54,488 bases of DNA from Blastopirellula sp. (GTDB lineage: Bacteria > Planctomycetota > Planctomycetia > Pirellulales > Pirellulaceae). Of the stretch, positions 35,191-44,124 are shown one piece after another. The notes beneath the pieces were generated by a model, which worked only from the letters and a program-made list of their open reading frames with translations, was not told the DNA's origin and ran no database searches. Each line of letters begins with the position of its first letter. Position 1 is the stretch's first letter. The stretch covers positions 1 through 54,488 of the forward strand of contig NVWB01000154.1 of the NCBI GenBank assembly GCA_002733575.1. Direction: 5' to 3'. Position numbers and translations under genes: made by a program.

Positions 35191-38100
35191 AATACTGTCG
35201 GTTCCAGTATTGTTCTTTCATTGTTGCTTCCCTTGAGACTGGCGAGCCAGGTGATGAGATCGCGGAGCTCTTTTCTTGTCAGCGAGTTGGTGAAGCCGGA
35301 CGGCATGGCGGTGCCTTTGTCGATGCGTTCTTCGATTGATTCGGCGGGTATCTTGCGGACTTTGCCGGTTGCGAGATCACGCAGGACGACGGTATCGTCC
35401 GTTTCTGACGTCAGGTAACCAGAAAATGCTCGCCCGTCGTCAGTCAGAATGCTTGACATTTTATAGCCTTCTTTGATCTGACGTTTCGGCCAGATGACCG
35501 CTTCGACTATTAATTGCAGTGGTAGTCCCGCGGCAACGGCGGTCAGGTCTGGCCCCTTTGGATAAGCGTTCGTGAGTGGAGTCACATTCTGAACCTGATG
35601 GCAAGCCGTGCAATTGGTAAGCGACGACAGAAAGACCTGTTTACCGGCGGCTGCATCTCCGGATTGACGGACTTCCTCAATCAGTGACCGCACAAGTGCG
35701 GCGTCGTACGCGATGGGCTGGCCTTGCTTGATGCCAATGCGTGCTTTTAGGGCGTTGACTAGTTCGGCATCGTCATGCCCAGATGCACTGAGCCAGCGAC
35801 TGATCCGTTTGGCATCGTCGGCAGACAGATCGCCCTCATTGAGGGCGGTTGCCATTGCTTGGGTGCCGCCGCGACGGTTCATGATGATACTCAGCACGGG
35901 GCCAAATGATTCGGTATTCTCGATTTCGTTCAGCAATTGATGCCCGGCAACGGCTGCCGTTCTAATGTCCTGTCCGGCGGTGGCTTCTAGAGCGGCAAGG
36001 TATACGATTGATGAAACTTTACTAGAGATCAACGGCTGAAATTCTTTGACCGCGATATCCGGTACTAGTTCAGCAAGCGACAGGATTGCGGCGGCTTGAG
36101 TCTGTTCGTCTGTGCTGTCGCTGGCAATGGTTTTCAATTGTGGAATCAGTTGACGCTGCTTCCAGAGCCCGGCCAGACGAGCCGCAGATGTGCGGACTCC
36201 TTTGTTATCGCTTGCAATCAGTTCTGCCAACTCTTTATCAACGGCACTCGCCGGGGCAACGCGACGTCCTTCAGCAATCGCTGGAAGCGACGTGAATAGC
36301 TGTGGATCACGCAGAGTGTGGCGAAAGACACTATCAAGGTCACTCGCTGTGCCAATGCGGGCGAGTAGCTGTAACAGCTCTCGTCGGCCTTCGGATGAGA
36401 TCTCGGGTGACTCAATCAGTCGGCGGACTTGTCCAGCAACGTCTTTGCCTCCAAAAGCTTTCAGCACGAAAATCAAACCGGCCGGATTGTCGAATTTGAG
36501 CTGACCCTGATTCAATGCCGGCTGCCATTGTGGAGCTAGTGCGTGGACGGCTTGCGTGAGTGCGTAGTTGGTAAAACGGTCCATGGGACGGTCCACCGTT
36601 TTTGCGGCAACCGTAATTGACTCCGCTGTATGAATGTCGCTGCAGGCGACAATTGCTTCCAGGCGGACCCGTGGGCTCTCGTCAACAGCACTCTGTTTAA
36701 GCAAGTCAAGCGGCGACTTAAGACGATCGTGCCAGCGTCCAGCGACACGTGTTGCGTAAGCGCGTGCTCGATAGTCGTTGGCCTTGAGCATGCGTTCGAG
36801 CAGGGGCCGGTTAATCACCTCATGCGATTCAAAGACGCCAATCGCTTCGTAGAGATAATGGTCAATATTTGGATCGCTTTGATCGAGTGTTTCCAGCCAG
36901 TGCGTGACGGCCGGAATAACTTTGTCCTTCGGCAAGTCAGCAAGCCGTCGTTTGGCTTGATAACGAACGTAGCGCCAGTCTGATTTGAGTTGCTCGCACA
37001 ATTCGACTGCACTCATCCTAGACAGATCAGGGGCCTTCGCCAGCGGACGCCCCTTTGCAGTGATTCGCCAGATACGCCCGTGTGATTTGTCGCGGTCGGG
37101 GTGCCGGAACGAAGCCTGATAGTGACCGATGATCGGATTGAACCAGTCTGCGATGTAGATCGCTCCGTCTGGGCCGATACGGATATCGACCGGACGAAAC
37201 GCGTTGTGTGACGACGTCACCAGATTGGGCAGCAGTTCCAGGCGGTGCCCAGAACCATCGACATCCATTTTGAGACGGTTGACGTCACGAGCGAAGTAAC
37301 CGGCAATTAGCATTTCGCCCTGAATATCTTCCGGCAGATGCGGCGACTCGGCGAACTCGATGATCATGGATTTGATCCGCGTCTGCCCGATCGTCATGTC
37401 ACGGTGCGATCTACCGGCGGAGGTTTTCCGACTCACTAGGCCTGGCAACAATTCGAATACCTCAGGCCCATTGCTCTTACTGAACGGCTCGCCCCAATTC
37501 CCAAAGTTAACGCCCCAGGGATTCTGACCACCTGTGGAGGGAAAAGCGTGAAGCTGCAACCGCCGGGGACGCAGACGCCACGAACCATGTTCGTCCAGAT
37601 GTACGATGCCCCACGGTGTTTCCACTCGCGAGAATACGTGCAGACCCTGGCAGAACAACAACTCGCCGCCGGGACTCCAAGTCAATGAGTTGACATTCTG
37701 ATGCGTGTCGCCAGTGCCAAATCCGGTGAGCAGGACACTGCGCGTATCGGCTTTGTTGTCGCCGTCGGTATCTGTCAAATGCAACAGGTCATTCCCCTGA
37801 GCGATGTATGCTCCCCCATGTCCCAACGCGAATCCCATCGGCATGTTCAAGCCATCGGCGAAGACCGTCGTCTTGTCAGCGCGACCATCGCCATTGGTGT
37901 CGCTCAGAATTAGGAGCTTATCGTTCGGCTCTTCTACAGGATTCAACTGTGGATAGACCGCTGTCACCAGTACCCAAAGTCTTCCGGCGGGATCCCACGT
38001 CATGCAGACGGGATTGGCCACGCCGTCAGTCTCATCGGCGAACAGGCTTGCTTCGTAGCCATCAGCCAGCGTGAACGACTTCAATTCGGCCGCGACTGAG

Positions 38101-38219
38101 TTGTCTGCTTCAGGAGTGGATACCGACAGATTATCCTGTGCATTTGTGGTTTCGGAGAAGACAATGGAGGAATACAGTATTAGCAGCAAAGCAGAATGTT
38201 TATAGATAAGGCGGTCCAT
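35175..38219 (-). CDS. PVC-type heme-binding CxxCH protein
   Basis: The 1014-residue protein has a signal peptide ending near TTNAQ. A beta-propeller (LADGYEASLFADETDGVANP, CMTWDPAGRLWVLVTAVYPQ, LILSDTNGDGRADKTTVFAD, NPWGVNFGNWGEPF, IGPDGAIYIADWFNP) leads to HEAT-like repeats (about 430-800) and a cytochrome c domain with C870-TA-C-H874, LTNAYPKGPDLTAVAAG and GTAMPSGFTNSLT. Its last residues (VFNGTE) and stop overlap istA-derived sequence, so the native C-terminus was probably altered slightly by IS insertion; the conserved LITWLASLK end is intact. It lies 119 bp from the next sulfatase gene on the same strand. Confidence 0.92.
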   Translation of the reverse strand: MDRLIYKHSALLLILYSSIVFSETTNAQDNLSVSTPEADNSVAAELKSFTLADGYEASLFADETDGVANPVCMTWDPAGRLWVLVTAVYPQLNPVEEPNDKLLILSDTNGDGRADKTTVFADGLNMPMGFALGHGGAYIAQGNDLLHLTDTDGDNKADTRSVLLTGFGTGDTHQNVNSLTWSPGGELLFCQGLHVFSRVETPWGIVHLDEHGSWRLRPRRLQLHAFPSTGGQNPWGVNFGNWGEPFSKSNGPEVFELLPGLVSRKTSAGRSHRDMTIGQTRIKSMIIEFAESPHLPEDIQGEMLIAGYFARDVNRLKMDVDGSGHRLELLPNLVTSSHNAFRPVDIRIGPDGAIYIADWFNPIIGHYQASFRHPDRDKSHGRIWRITAKGRPLAKAPDLSRMSAVELCEQLKSDWRYVRYQAKRRLADLPKDKVIPAVTHWLETLDQSDPNIDHYLYEAIGVFESHEVINRPLLERMLKANDYRARAYATRVAGRWHDRLKSPLDLLKQSAVDESPRVRLEAIVACSDIHTAESITVAAKTVDRPMDRFTNYALTQAVHALAPQWQPALNQGQLKFDNPAGLIFVLKAFGGKDVAGQVRRLIESPEISSEGRRELLQLLARIGTASDLDSVFRHTLRDPQLFTSLPAIAEGRRVAPASAVDKELAELIASDNKGVRTSAARLAGLWKQRQLIPQLKTIASDSTDEQTQAAAILSLAELVPDIAVKEFQPLISSKVSSIVYLAALEATAGQDIRTAAVAGHQLLNEIENTESFGPVLSIIMNRRGGTQAMATALNEGDLSADDAKRISRWLSASGHDDAELVNALKARIGIKQGQPIAYDAALVRSLIEEVRQSGDAAAGKQVFLSSLTNCTACHQVQNVTPLTNAYPKGPDLTAVAAGLPLQLIVEAVIWPKRQIKEGYKMSSILTDDGRAFSGYLTSETDDTVVLRDLATGKVRKIPAESIEERIDKGTAMPSGFTNSLTRKELRDLITWLASLKGSNNERTILEPTVFNGTE

Positions 38220-38338
38220 TATGTATCTTTCAAATGCGGTTAAGCGATTGTCTTGTGTTCTTGGTCAATTCCAAGTTGATGCAGAATTGTTGCGGTCTGG
38301 CCCAGGATTGCCCAAGCTTTCGTCCTTCATTCTTCCGT

Positions 38339-41300
38339 TCATTGATTACTCGCTTTCGCTGCCTCGTGAATTCGCTGTTCGGCCTCGACCAGATGCGGCA
38401 ATGCGTTCTGCAGTTCTTCAGGAAACCATCGCCGCGACGGGTTCGTATGATCACGACTACTGGCTGTACTTTGACGGTTTCCGTAAAGAAATGCCCAGTT
38501 GGTTGGACGCCAGTAGCGGAACCAAAGATCGTTCTTCTGCCCGATTGCTCGTCGCAGTTTCTCTGCCGTCTCCGGCTGAACTCTTTCTTCAGTCTCATGT
38601 TTTCTTATGGGTGTGGCTCGATCTGCGAACCCAAGCTGCGATGCGAATGCCTGAGCCGCAAACCAATGACCTTCTGGAGAAAGATGCAGCCCGTTGCTCG
38701 AATGCTCTTTCGGTGAACCTTCAGATTGCAGAGCCGTGAAGAGATCCACGACTGGCAAGCGTCTCTTGTGGCCGATTGTTCGAATGGCATCTGCGTAGAC
38801 AGCAAGCGATTCATTCCTCTTGTTGATGTTGAGCTCTAGATTCAACGGGTTGCTGAACGGGACCGGAGTGACGAGCACAAGCCTTTTCGTATAATCGGCG
38901 ATCTGATCGAGGTGTTGTGAGTACGCGTCGATGAACTCTTCGACGCGATCTGGCCCGTCGAGCGACTCGGACTGACCCATCCAGAAGAAGACGATATCTG
39001 CTTTGATGCGAGTACGGCCGTCAAGCTCACCGTAGTCCGGCTTATTCGCTGCGTAGAAATTGCGTGGGCGTTGCTGCATGTAAACAGTGTCGGCTTGCCA
39101 CGCGAGGTTTCGCAATCGGACATTGTGTTGCGAGCGTGCGGCAGTAAGTAAGGTTTCAAGATACCCGTTTCGGCTTATACCCAAAGCATTCGTACTGCCG
39201 ATAATGGCAATCGTTTGGTCTGAATTGATAGCAAATCCATCTTCAAACGCCGGCACGGGAGTTTTCGGTCGAGACAATGGCCGCAGAGACGGTTTGGGAC
39301 CGGAGAAGACAGCGTATTTGTTGAGAGCGGCCAAAGTGGCGCCCGGGGCTAAATGCCATAAGCTGGCTAAAGACACGGTGTCACCGCCCAGTTGCAGAAA
39401 GATCTGCTCCGGATTCCCGGCGATGCCCCCCGCAGAACCGTGATCCATCACTCGAACCGCAATGACATTCTTGCCCGGCTTCAACACTCCAGCGGGAACT
39501 GGATAGTTTCGCACCGTGAAATGATGCCCCGGATTTTCATAGCCGCCAACTCGTGTGCCGTTGACCCAGGTAACATCCATGTCATCGATCTGACCGACGT
39601 GCAATGTTGCTGCGGCTTTGGCCTGGTCGACCGAGAGTTCGATAGTCTTTCGGAACCAGACGACACCATCGAATCCAGGCAGTTTGACAGTGTCAAAGTG
39701 ACCAGGTACTTTCATCGTTTTCCATTTGCTATGGTCGAAAGTCGGTTTTGCCCACGCTTCATCCTGTGATCCGGGATCGACTCCCTCGATCAGTTTCGAC
39801 CAGTACGGTAATTCCTTCTTTGGCAACTTCGCAATCAGTTCCTTCTTGTTCAGGCCAGCCAATTCGATCTTCGGATCGGGTGTAAACGTGACGATTCTGT
39901 ATTGCACGGTCTGTGGTAGTCCACCGTGTATCTGCAAGGCGATCCTTCCAGACAGCTCACCCTTCACATCGTCAATGGCCGTGCATAGCGTGCCATTGAC
40001 CGCAGTCCAGATGCGATGCCCCACGGCCAGGATTTCGTACCGGTTCCAGTCGCCTTTCTTCACGACCTTGACGGCGCGATCATTCCAATCCAGTTTCCCG
40101 CGGCCGTGTTCGTGGTACAAGTTACCCCACACATTACCAATCACCTGGTCGTGACCGACGTCCGCCTGATAGCCAATCGCCTGCCCATGAGCATCCACCG
40201 GCATCGAGCGAAACTGAATTCCAGCGTTGCGGTCATCAGGAGTCAGCTTCACGTCCACAGCAAGATAAAAATCGCTCACCTCAATGTCGGACCAGAGGAA
40301 CTCGTTCTTCGACACAATCTTGTCGGAATGCCCAACGATGGCGCCGTCTTTGACAGACCAGTAACCATTGTTGCCGTTCCAGCCGCTCAGATCCTTTTCG
40401 TTGAAGAGCGACCTGACAGTTCGTCGCTTGCGAATCCATCCGCCGGGCTGTGCTGTAGCAGTCTTCTGCGTATCGACATACCAAGACTTGATGCGACCGA
40501 GCATGGCAGCAGCTCGTTCGGGTTGCTCAGTGGCAAGGTTGGCCTTTTCCCCCTCGTCGTTTGTCAAGTTGAATAATTCGATGACTTCGTTCTCGAACGT
40601 GCCCGGTTTGGCCTTGGGATGTTGAACGACAAGTTTCCACGGGCCGTCTCGCAGAGCCTCGGAGCGGGAGCCGTTGTTGGACAGGTCAGCCCAAAAGAGC
40701 GGGCGAGTTGGTAAGGCTTTCTGCTCAAAGAGCACTGTCGAAAGATCGATGCCATCAAGCGGTTTGTCTTTGGGGGGAGCGATGCCGGCGACGGACAGGA
40801 TGGTGGGCATCACATCGAGCGTGATGCTCAAGTCTTCGGCTTGAGTGCCTGCCTTGATCCTGCCGGGCCACCACGCGACGGCCGGCACACGCGTGCCGCC
40901 TTCGTAGACAGAACCCTTGTGTCCGCGAAAACGCGGACTGCCAGTTGCCGTGCCCGGTGCATCACCATTGTCTGAAAAGAAGAGAAACAGTGTATTCTTT
41001 TCAAGGCCCAACTCGATCAGCTTGGCGCGTACTTGGTCCACGCCCTTGTCCATTTCCAGGATCATCTGCTTCATCGCCTCGGCGTGCGGAGTTGTTCGTT
41101 TCTTCGTGCCGGGGCCGCGCTGAATGGGATCGTCTGGTCTCTGCACAGGCGAATGCGGTGACTCGTGTGCGATGTAAAGGCAGAATGGCTTATCCTTGTT
41201 CTGTTCGATGAACTCCAACGCATACTTGTTGATCAGGTGCGTTGTGTAGCCCTCTTCCTTCGTCTCCGCCAGGCCATGCCACCAGTCGTGCTGCATGTGG

Positions 41301-41824
41301 TCGCCCCAGTGGTTGATGTAGTCGATGTTGCCACTGACGTAGCCCATGAAGTAATCAAATCCGTGGTTCATCGGGTGATACTTTTGCGTTTCCGCCGCAT
41401 AACCAAGGTGCCACTTGCCGACGAGCCCTGTCGAGTAGCCGGCGTTTTTAAACAGTTCCGCGAATGTCACCTCGGATTCGTGCAGTCCTTTGCGATGCTC
41501 TGGATGCGTGGCGTGTGGATGAATAACCGCCTCGATACCGGCCCGCTGCTGGTAACGGCCCGTAACCAATCCGGCGCGGGTGGCCGAGCAAATTGCTCCG
41601 CTTGCATGAAAATCGGTGAACAACATCCCTTCACTGGCCAACCGGTCCATGCCGGGAGTCTTGTAATTCGGGTTACCGTACGGAGCAATCGACGGCCCGG
41701 CATAACCCATGTCGTCCACCATCATAACAATGATGTTGGGGCGATCAGCGGCCGTTGCGGTAAGCCCAAATAGTACACCGACAAATGCCAAGACAAGGCA
41801 GGTTGATATCTTCATGGTTCTCAT
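38339..41824 (-). CDS. Four-module sulfatase - DUF1080 - beta-sandwich - SGNH protein
   Basis: ATG at 41824 (or 41815) opens a signal peptide ending in TATAA; the frame to 41965 has none. The product has about 1161 residues. Residues 27-455 are a sulfatase (RPNIIVMMVDDMGY; formylglycine site C79-S-A-T-R83; GKWHLG; LFFSDNGDAP). Residues 468-650 are DUF1080 (RSLFNEKDLSGWNG, NAGIQFRS). Residues about 675-815 are the galactose-binding-like sandwich often seen in acetylesterases (YWSKLIEG, WKTMKVPGHFD, VVWFRKTIEL, GKNVIAVRV). Residues about 870-1120 are SGNH-like (TIAIIGSTNALG, RNLAWQADTV, FWMGQSES, NGLHLSPEGHW). In the SGNH module GDS is changed to GST, so its nucleophile is doubtful. The whole suggests one secreted protein acting on an acylated, sulfated glycan. 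Confidence 0.9.
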   Translation of the reverse strand: MRTMKISTCLVLAFVGVLFGLTATAADRPNIIVMMVDDMGYAGPSIAPYGNPNYKTPGMDRLASEGMLFTDFHASGAICSATRAGLVTGRYQQRAGIEAVIHPHATHPEHRKGLHESEVTFAELFKNAGYSTGLVGKWHLGYAAETQKYHPMNHGFDYFMGYVSGNIDYINHWGDHMQHDWWHGLAETKEEGYTTHLINKYALEFIEQNKDKPFCLYIAHESPHSPVQRPDDPIQRGPGTKKRTTPHAEAMKQMILEMDKGVDQVRAKLIELGLEKNTLFLFFSDNGDAPGTATGSPRFRGHKGSVYEGGTRVPAVAWWPGRIKAGTQAEDLSITLDVMPTILSVAGIAPPKDKPLDGIDLSTVLFEQKALPTRPLFWADLSNNGSRSEALRDGPWKLVVQHPKAKPGTFENEVIELFNLTNDEGEKANLATEQPERAAAMLGRIKSWYVDTQKTATAQPGGWIRKRRTVRSLFNEKDLSGWNGNNGYWSVKDGAIVGHSDKIVSKNEFLWSDIEVSDFYLAVDVKLTPDDRNAGIQFRSMPVDAHGQAIGYQADVGHDQVIGNVWGNLYHEHGRGKLDWNDRAVKVVKKGDWNRYEILAVGHRIWTAVNGTLCTAIDDVKGELSGRIALQIHGGLPQTVQYRIVTFTPDPKIELAGLNKKELIAKLPKKELPYWSKLIEGVDPGSQDEAWAKPTFDHSKWKTMKVPGHFDTVKLPGFDGVVWFRKTIELSVDQAKAAATLHVGQIDDMDVTWVNGTRVGGYENPGHHFTVRNYPVPAGVLKPGKNVIAVRVMDHGSAGGIAGNPEQIFLQLGGDTVSLASLWHLAPGATLAALNKYAVFSGPKPSLRPLSRPKTPVPAFEDGFAINSDQTIAIIGSTNALGISRNGYLETLLTAARSQHNVRLRNLAWQADTVYMQQRPRNFYAANKPDYGELDGRTRIKADIVFFWMGQSESLDGPDRVEEFIDAYSQHLDQIADYTKRLVLVTPVPFSNPLNLELNINKRNESLAVYADAIRTIGHKRRLPVVDLFTALQSEGSPKEHSSNGLHLSPEGHWFAAQAFASQLGFADRATPIRKHETEERVQPETAEKLRRAIGQKNDLWFRYWRPTNWAFLYGNRQSTASSRDHTNPSRRWFPEELQNALPHLVEAEQRIHEAAKASNQ

Positions 41825-42112
41825 TCTTTGGTTGAGTTTTCCGAGTACCGCCACTGTATTGGGCCCATCTCTTCGCGTGGCGACATTGGATCGCCGCGAT
41901 AACATACCAAGATGGGTTGTTGCAGGCATCTTGACTTCTTTCATTTGTGAAGACAGCGAAGTCAATGATTGCCTTCGTCACAGCAACTTCACAATATGGT
42001 GCTGCATCATTGAACCGAGCTTCGCCGGGGATGTGACCTTGTAGGTGGGAGTCGTTATTGTACCACACGAAGGAACTCTCCGTCTATCAGAATATTAATA
42101 GGTACTATTAGA

Positions 42113-43372
42113 TCAAACGCTTGCGTTGTGAGTCTGTATCGTGATAAAATAGTACCATGTCAGTTCACTCACGCTAAGCTTGCCGTCGTTATTGGTGTCG
42201 TAGCCAGCGAATGCTTTGGTTGCTTCGCCAACAATTTCGTCGCGGCTGATGATCTAATTTTTGTCGAGATCGATTTCATCGGCATGAACCAGAATCCACG
42301 GTTGACGCGGTCCATCACCGGGCTGAGGACCGCGTGGACCTCCGACTTGTGTTGGAGGCCCACCACCACGAGGTGGATTGCCTGCGTCACCTCGTTGTTG
42401 ACCTCTGGGACCACGAAGTTCATCAGCTGTGATCTGCCCGTCTTGATTGGTGTCAAGCTTGCGTAACGCGGTAGCAGCTGCTCGGAGTTCTGACTGATCA
42501 ATCTGGCCATCGCCGTTTGCATCTAATGCTTTCGTAATCGGATCGCCATTGACGCGAACTCGTACATGGCCACTGCTTCCCTGAACTTCACCGCTCAGGT
42601 AGCCGTATTCTTTAGCACTCTTGACTCCAGATCGCGGATGACCGGGCTGCGGAACAAGTTGATAGACGATGCCATCCAGATCTTGCTTGATGAACATGTG
42701 GTCGTGACCGTTGAAGACGACACTCACACCATGATCGACTAGCATCTGATGAATGGATTTCCCCCACCGGGGCGATGACGATCAAACTCGTCTTCTCCCG
42801 ATGAGCCTTGGCCACCCCATTCCCAGAACATGGCCGCCTCTTTACCTCCACGTTGATTCTGCTGGCTACCACCTACCAAGTGATGCAGGAACACAAATCG
42901 CAGCTTGGCTTCGCTTTCATCCAACGAATGCTTCAGCCACTGATATTGTTTCTCGCCAAGCGTCCAATACCAGTTATCTCCTGATCCGCCGCCACGGGTT
43001 CGCGTTGTCGTGTGACGAAACGGATCAAACACGATAAATTGAGCATCGCCCCACTCGAACTGGTAGTAGTTTTCCGGTAAACCAACTTCTCGTTCATGTT
43101 GCTCGTTGTCCGTGAAAAAATCATTGGGAGACGGATTGGGAAGGTATTTTTTGCGTGTCATTTTTCCCCAGACATTTGATCCACGGTTCCCCAATTCCCC
43201 GTCGTGATTACCCAGAGCAAAATACAAAGCTGCGGAATGACAGAGTTGGCCAAGGTAGTATCGTTGCGCCAAATACTGTGGCTCCGAAAGCTCCGGCTTC
43301 ATATATTTGCCTGTCATGAACGGTATGTCTTGTTGTTGTCCGGGGACGCCACCGCGAAACCGATTCAGGTCC
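42113..43372 (-). pseudogene. Calcineurin-like phosphoesterase with EF-hands, decayed
   Basis: Two frames (43372-42739 and 42745-42254) together give a metallophosphoesterase: YFALGNHDGELG, FIVFDPFRH, KLRFVFLHHLVGG, then VVFNGHDHMF. At about 42765 one base is missing: restoring it gives RPG-WGKSIHQMLVDHGV in one frame. The C-terminus has EF-hands DANGDGQIDQSEL and DTNQDGQITADEL. A TAG at 42254-42256 then falls on the conserved Gly position of a third loop (DLDKN-stop-IISRDE), and a fourth loop, DTNNDGKLSVSEL, follows in the same frame. The N-terminus with the first metal site is missing where the gene meets istB at about 43372. The gene is dead by truncation, frameshift and stop. Confidence 0.8.
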
Positions 43373-44100
43373 GTACTTCCAACCATGAATGCGGAGTTTG
43401 AAAAACTAGCCCGCGAGGCGATCAACTCGAATCAGACGTTCGAGCAGTACCTGTTGCAACTGTGCGAACTGGAAGTGGCCGCTTGCAGATCGAATGCCTT
43501 GACCAACCTCATCAAACAGGCTCAGTTTCCTGTGGAAATGGGTCTGGAAAATTACGACTTTTCAGCAATCCAATCTATCAGCAAGCAGCAGGTGTGGGAA
43601 CTTGCCCGTTGCGAATGGGTCCGGCAGTTTTCCAATGTATGCCTGCTTGGCCAACCGGGATCGGGTAAAACACATTTGGCAATTGCCTTAGGGTTCGCTA
43701 CTTGTCATTCAGTCGTGTTGGAGCGGAATTATTGTTCCAAGTCATCGCAGATCGTTATGAACGCCGAAGTCTGCTGATCACCAGCAACCTCGCTTTTAGC
43801 GACTGGGGACAAATCTTCCAAGGCGAAAGAATGACGACAGCGTCGTTAGATCGATTAACGCACCATTGTTCAATATTTGATATGAATGGCGAAAGCTACC
43901 GGTTCAAAGAGTCGATAAAACGGAGTAGAAGCAACCAACCTGCGAAAGCAAAAAGCAAGTAGAATCCTGCTCGTTTTCGGCAAAACAAACTACGCAGAAA
44001 GTTCGATTCGGCAAGAAAAACCAGTACCTCACTCAAAAAACTAAACAATCCCAAGTGGGCCCAATTTCAATGAACAAGTGGTCCCCTTTTACACGCACAT
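43372..44100 (+). mobile_element. IS21-family istB remnant with right-end sequence
   Basis: From about 43375 the frame reads LPTMNAEFEKLAREA, matching IstB just after its first residues. The P-loop ATPase motif GQPGSGKTHLAIALG is present at about 43659-43705. The reading frame then breaks: after ATCH the sequence jumps, in another frame, to GAELLFQVIADRYERRSLLI then TSNLAFSDW. The segment with the Walker B region is therefore deleted. The C-terminus ends at 43962. Near 44056-44095, GGGCCCAATTTCAATGAACA and AGTGGTCCCCTTTTACAC resemble the right end of IS21-like elements. This is a decayed copy, inactive on its own. Confidence 0.8.
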
Positions 44101-44124
44101 CTCCTCGCGACGCGCGATGTTCGC

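Noticed and set aside
42254..42256. TAG in the phosphoesterase read as recoding (pyrrolysine or readthrough)
   Set aside because: The same gene also has a frameshift and has lost its N-terminus to an IS, so simple decay explains the stop.
42128..42466. Plus-strand frame of 112 codons
   Set aside because: It is antisense to the EF-hand repeats of the phosphoesterase, which are clear on the minus strand.
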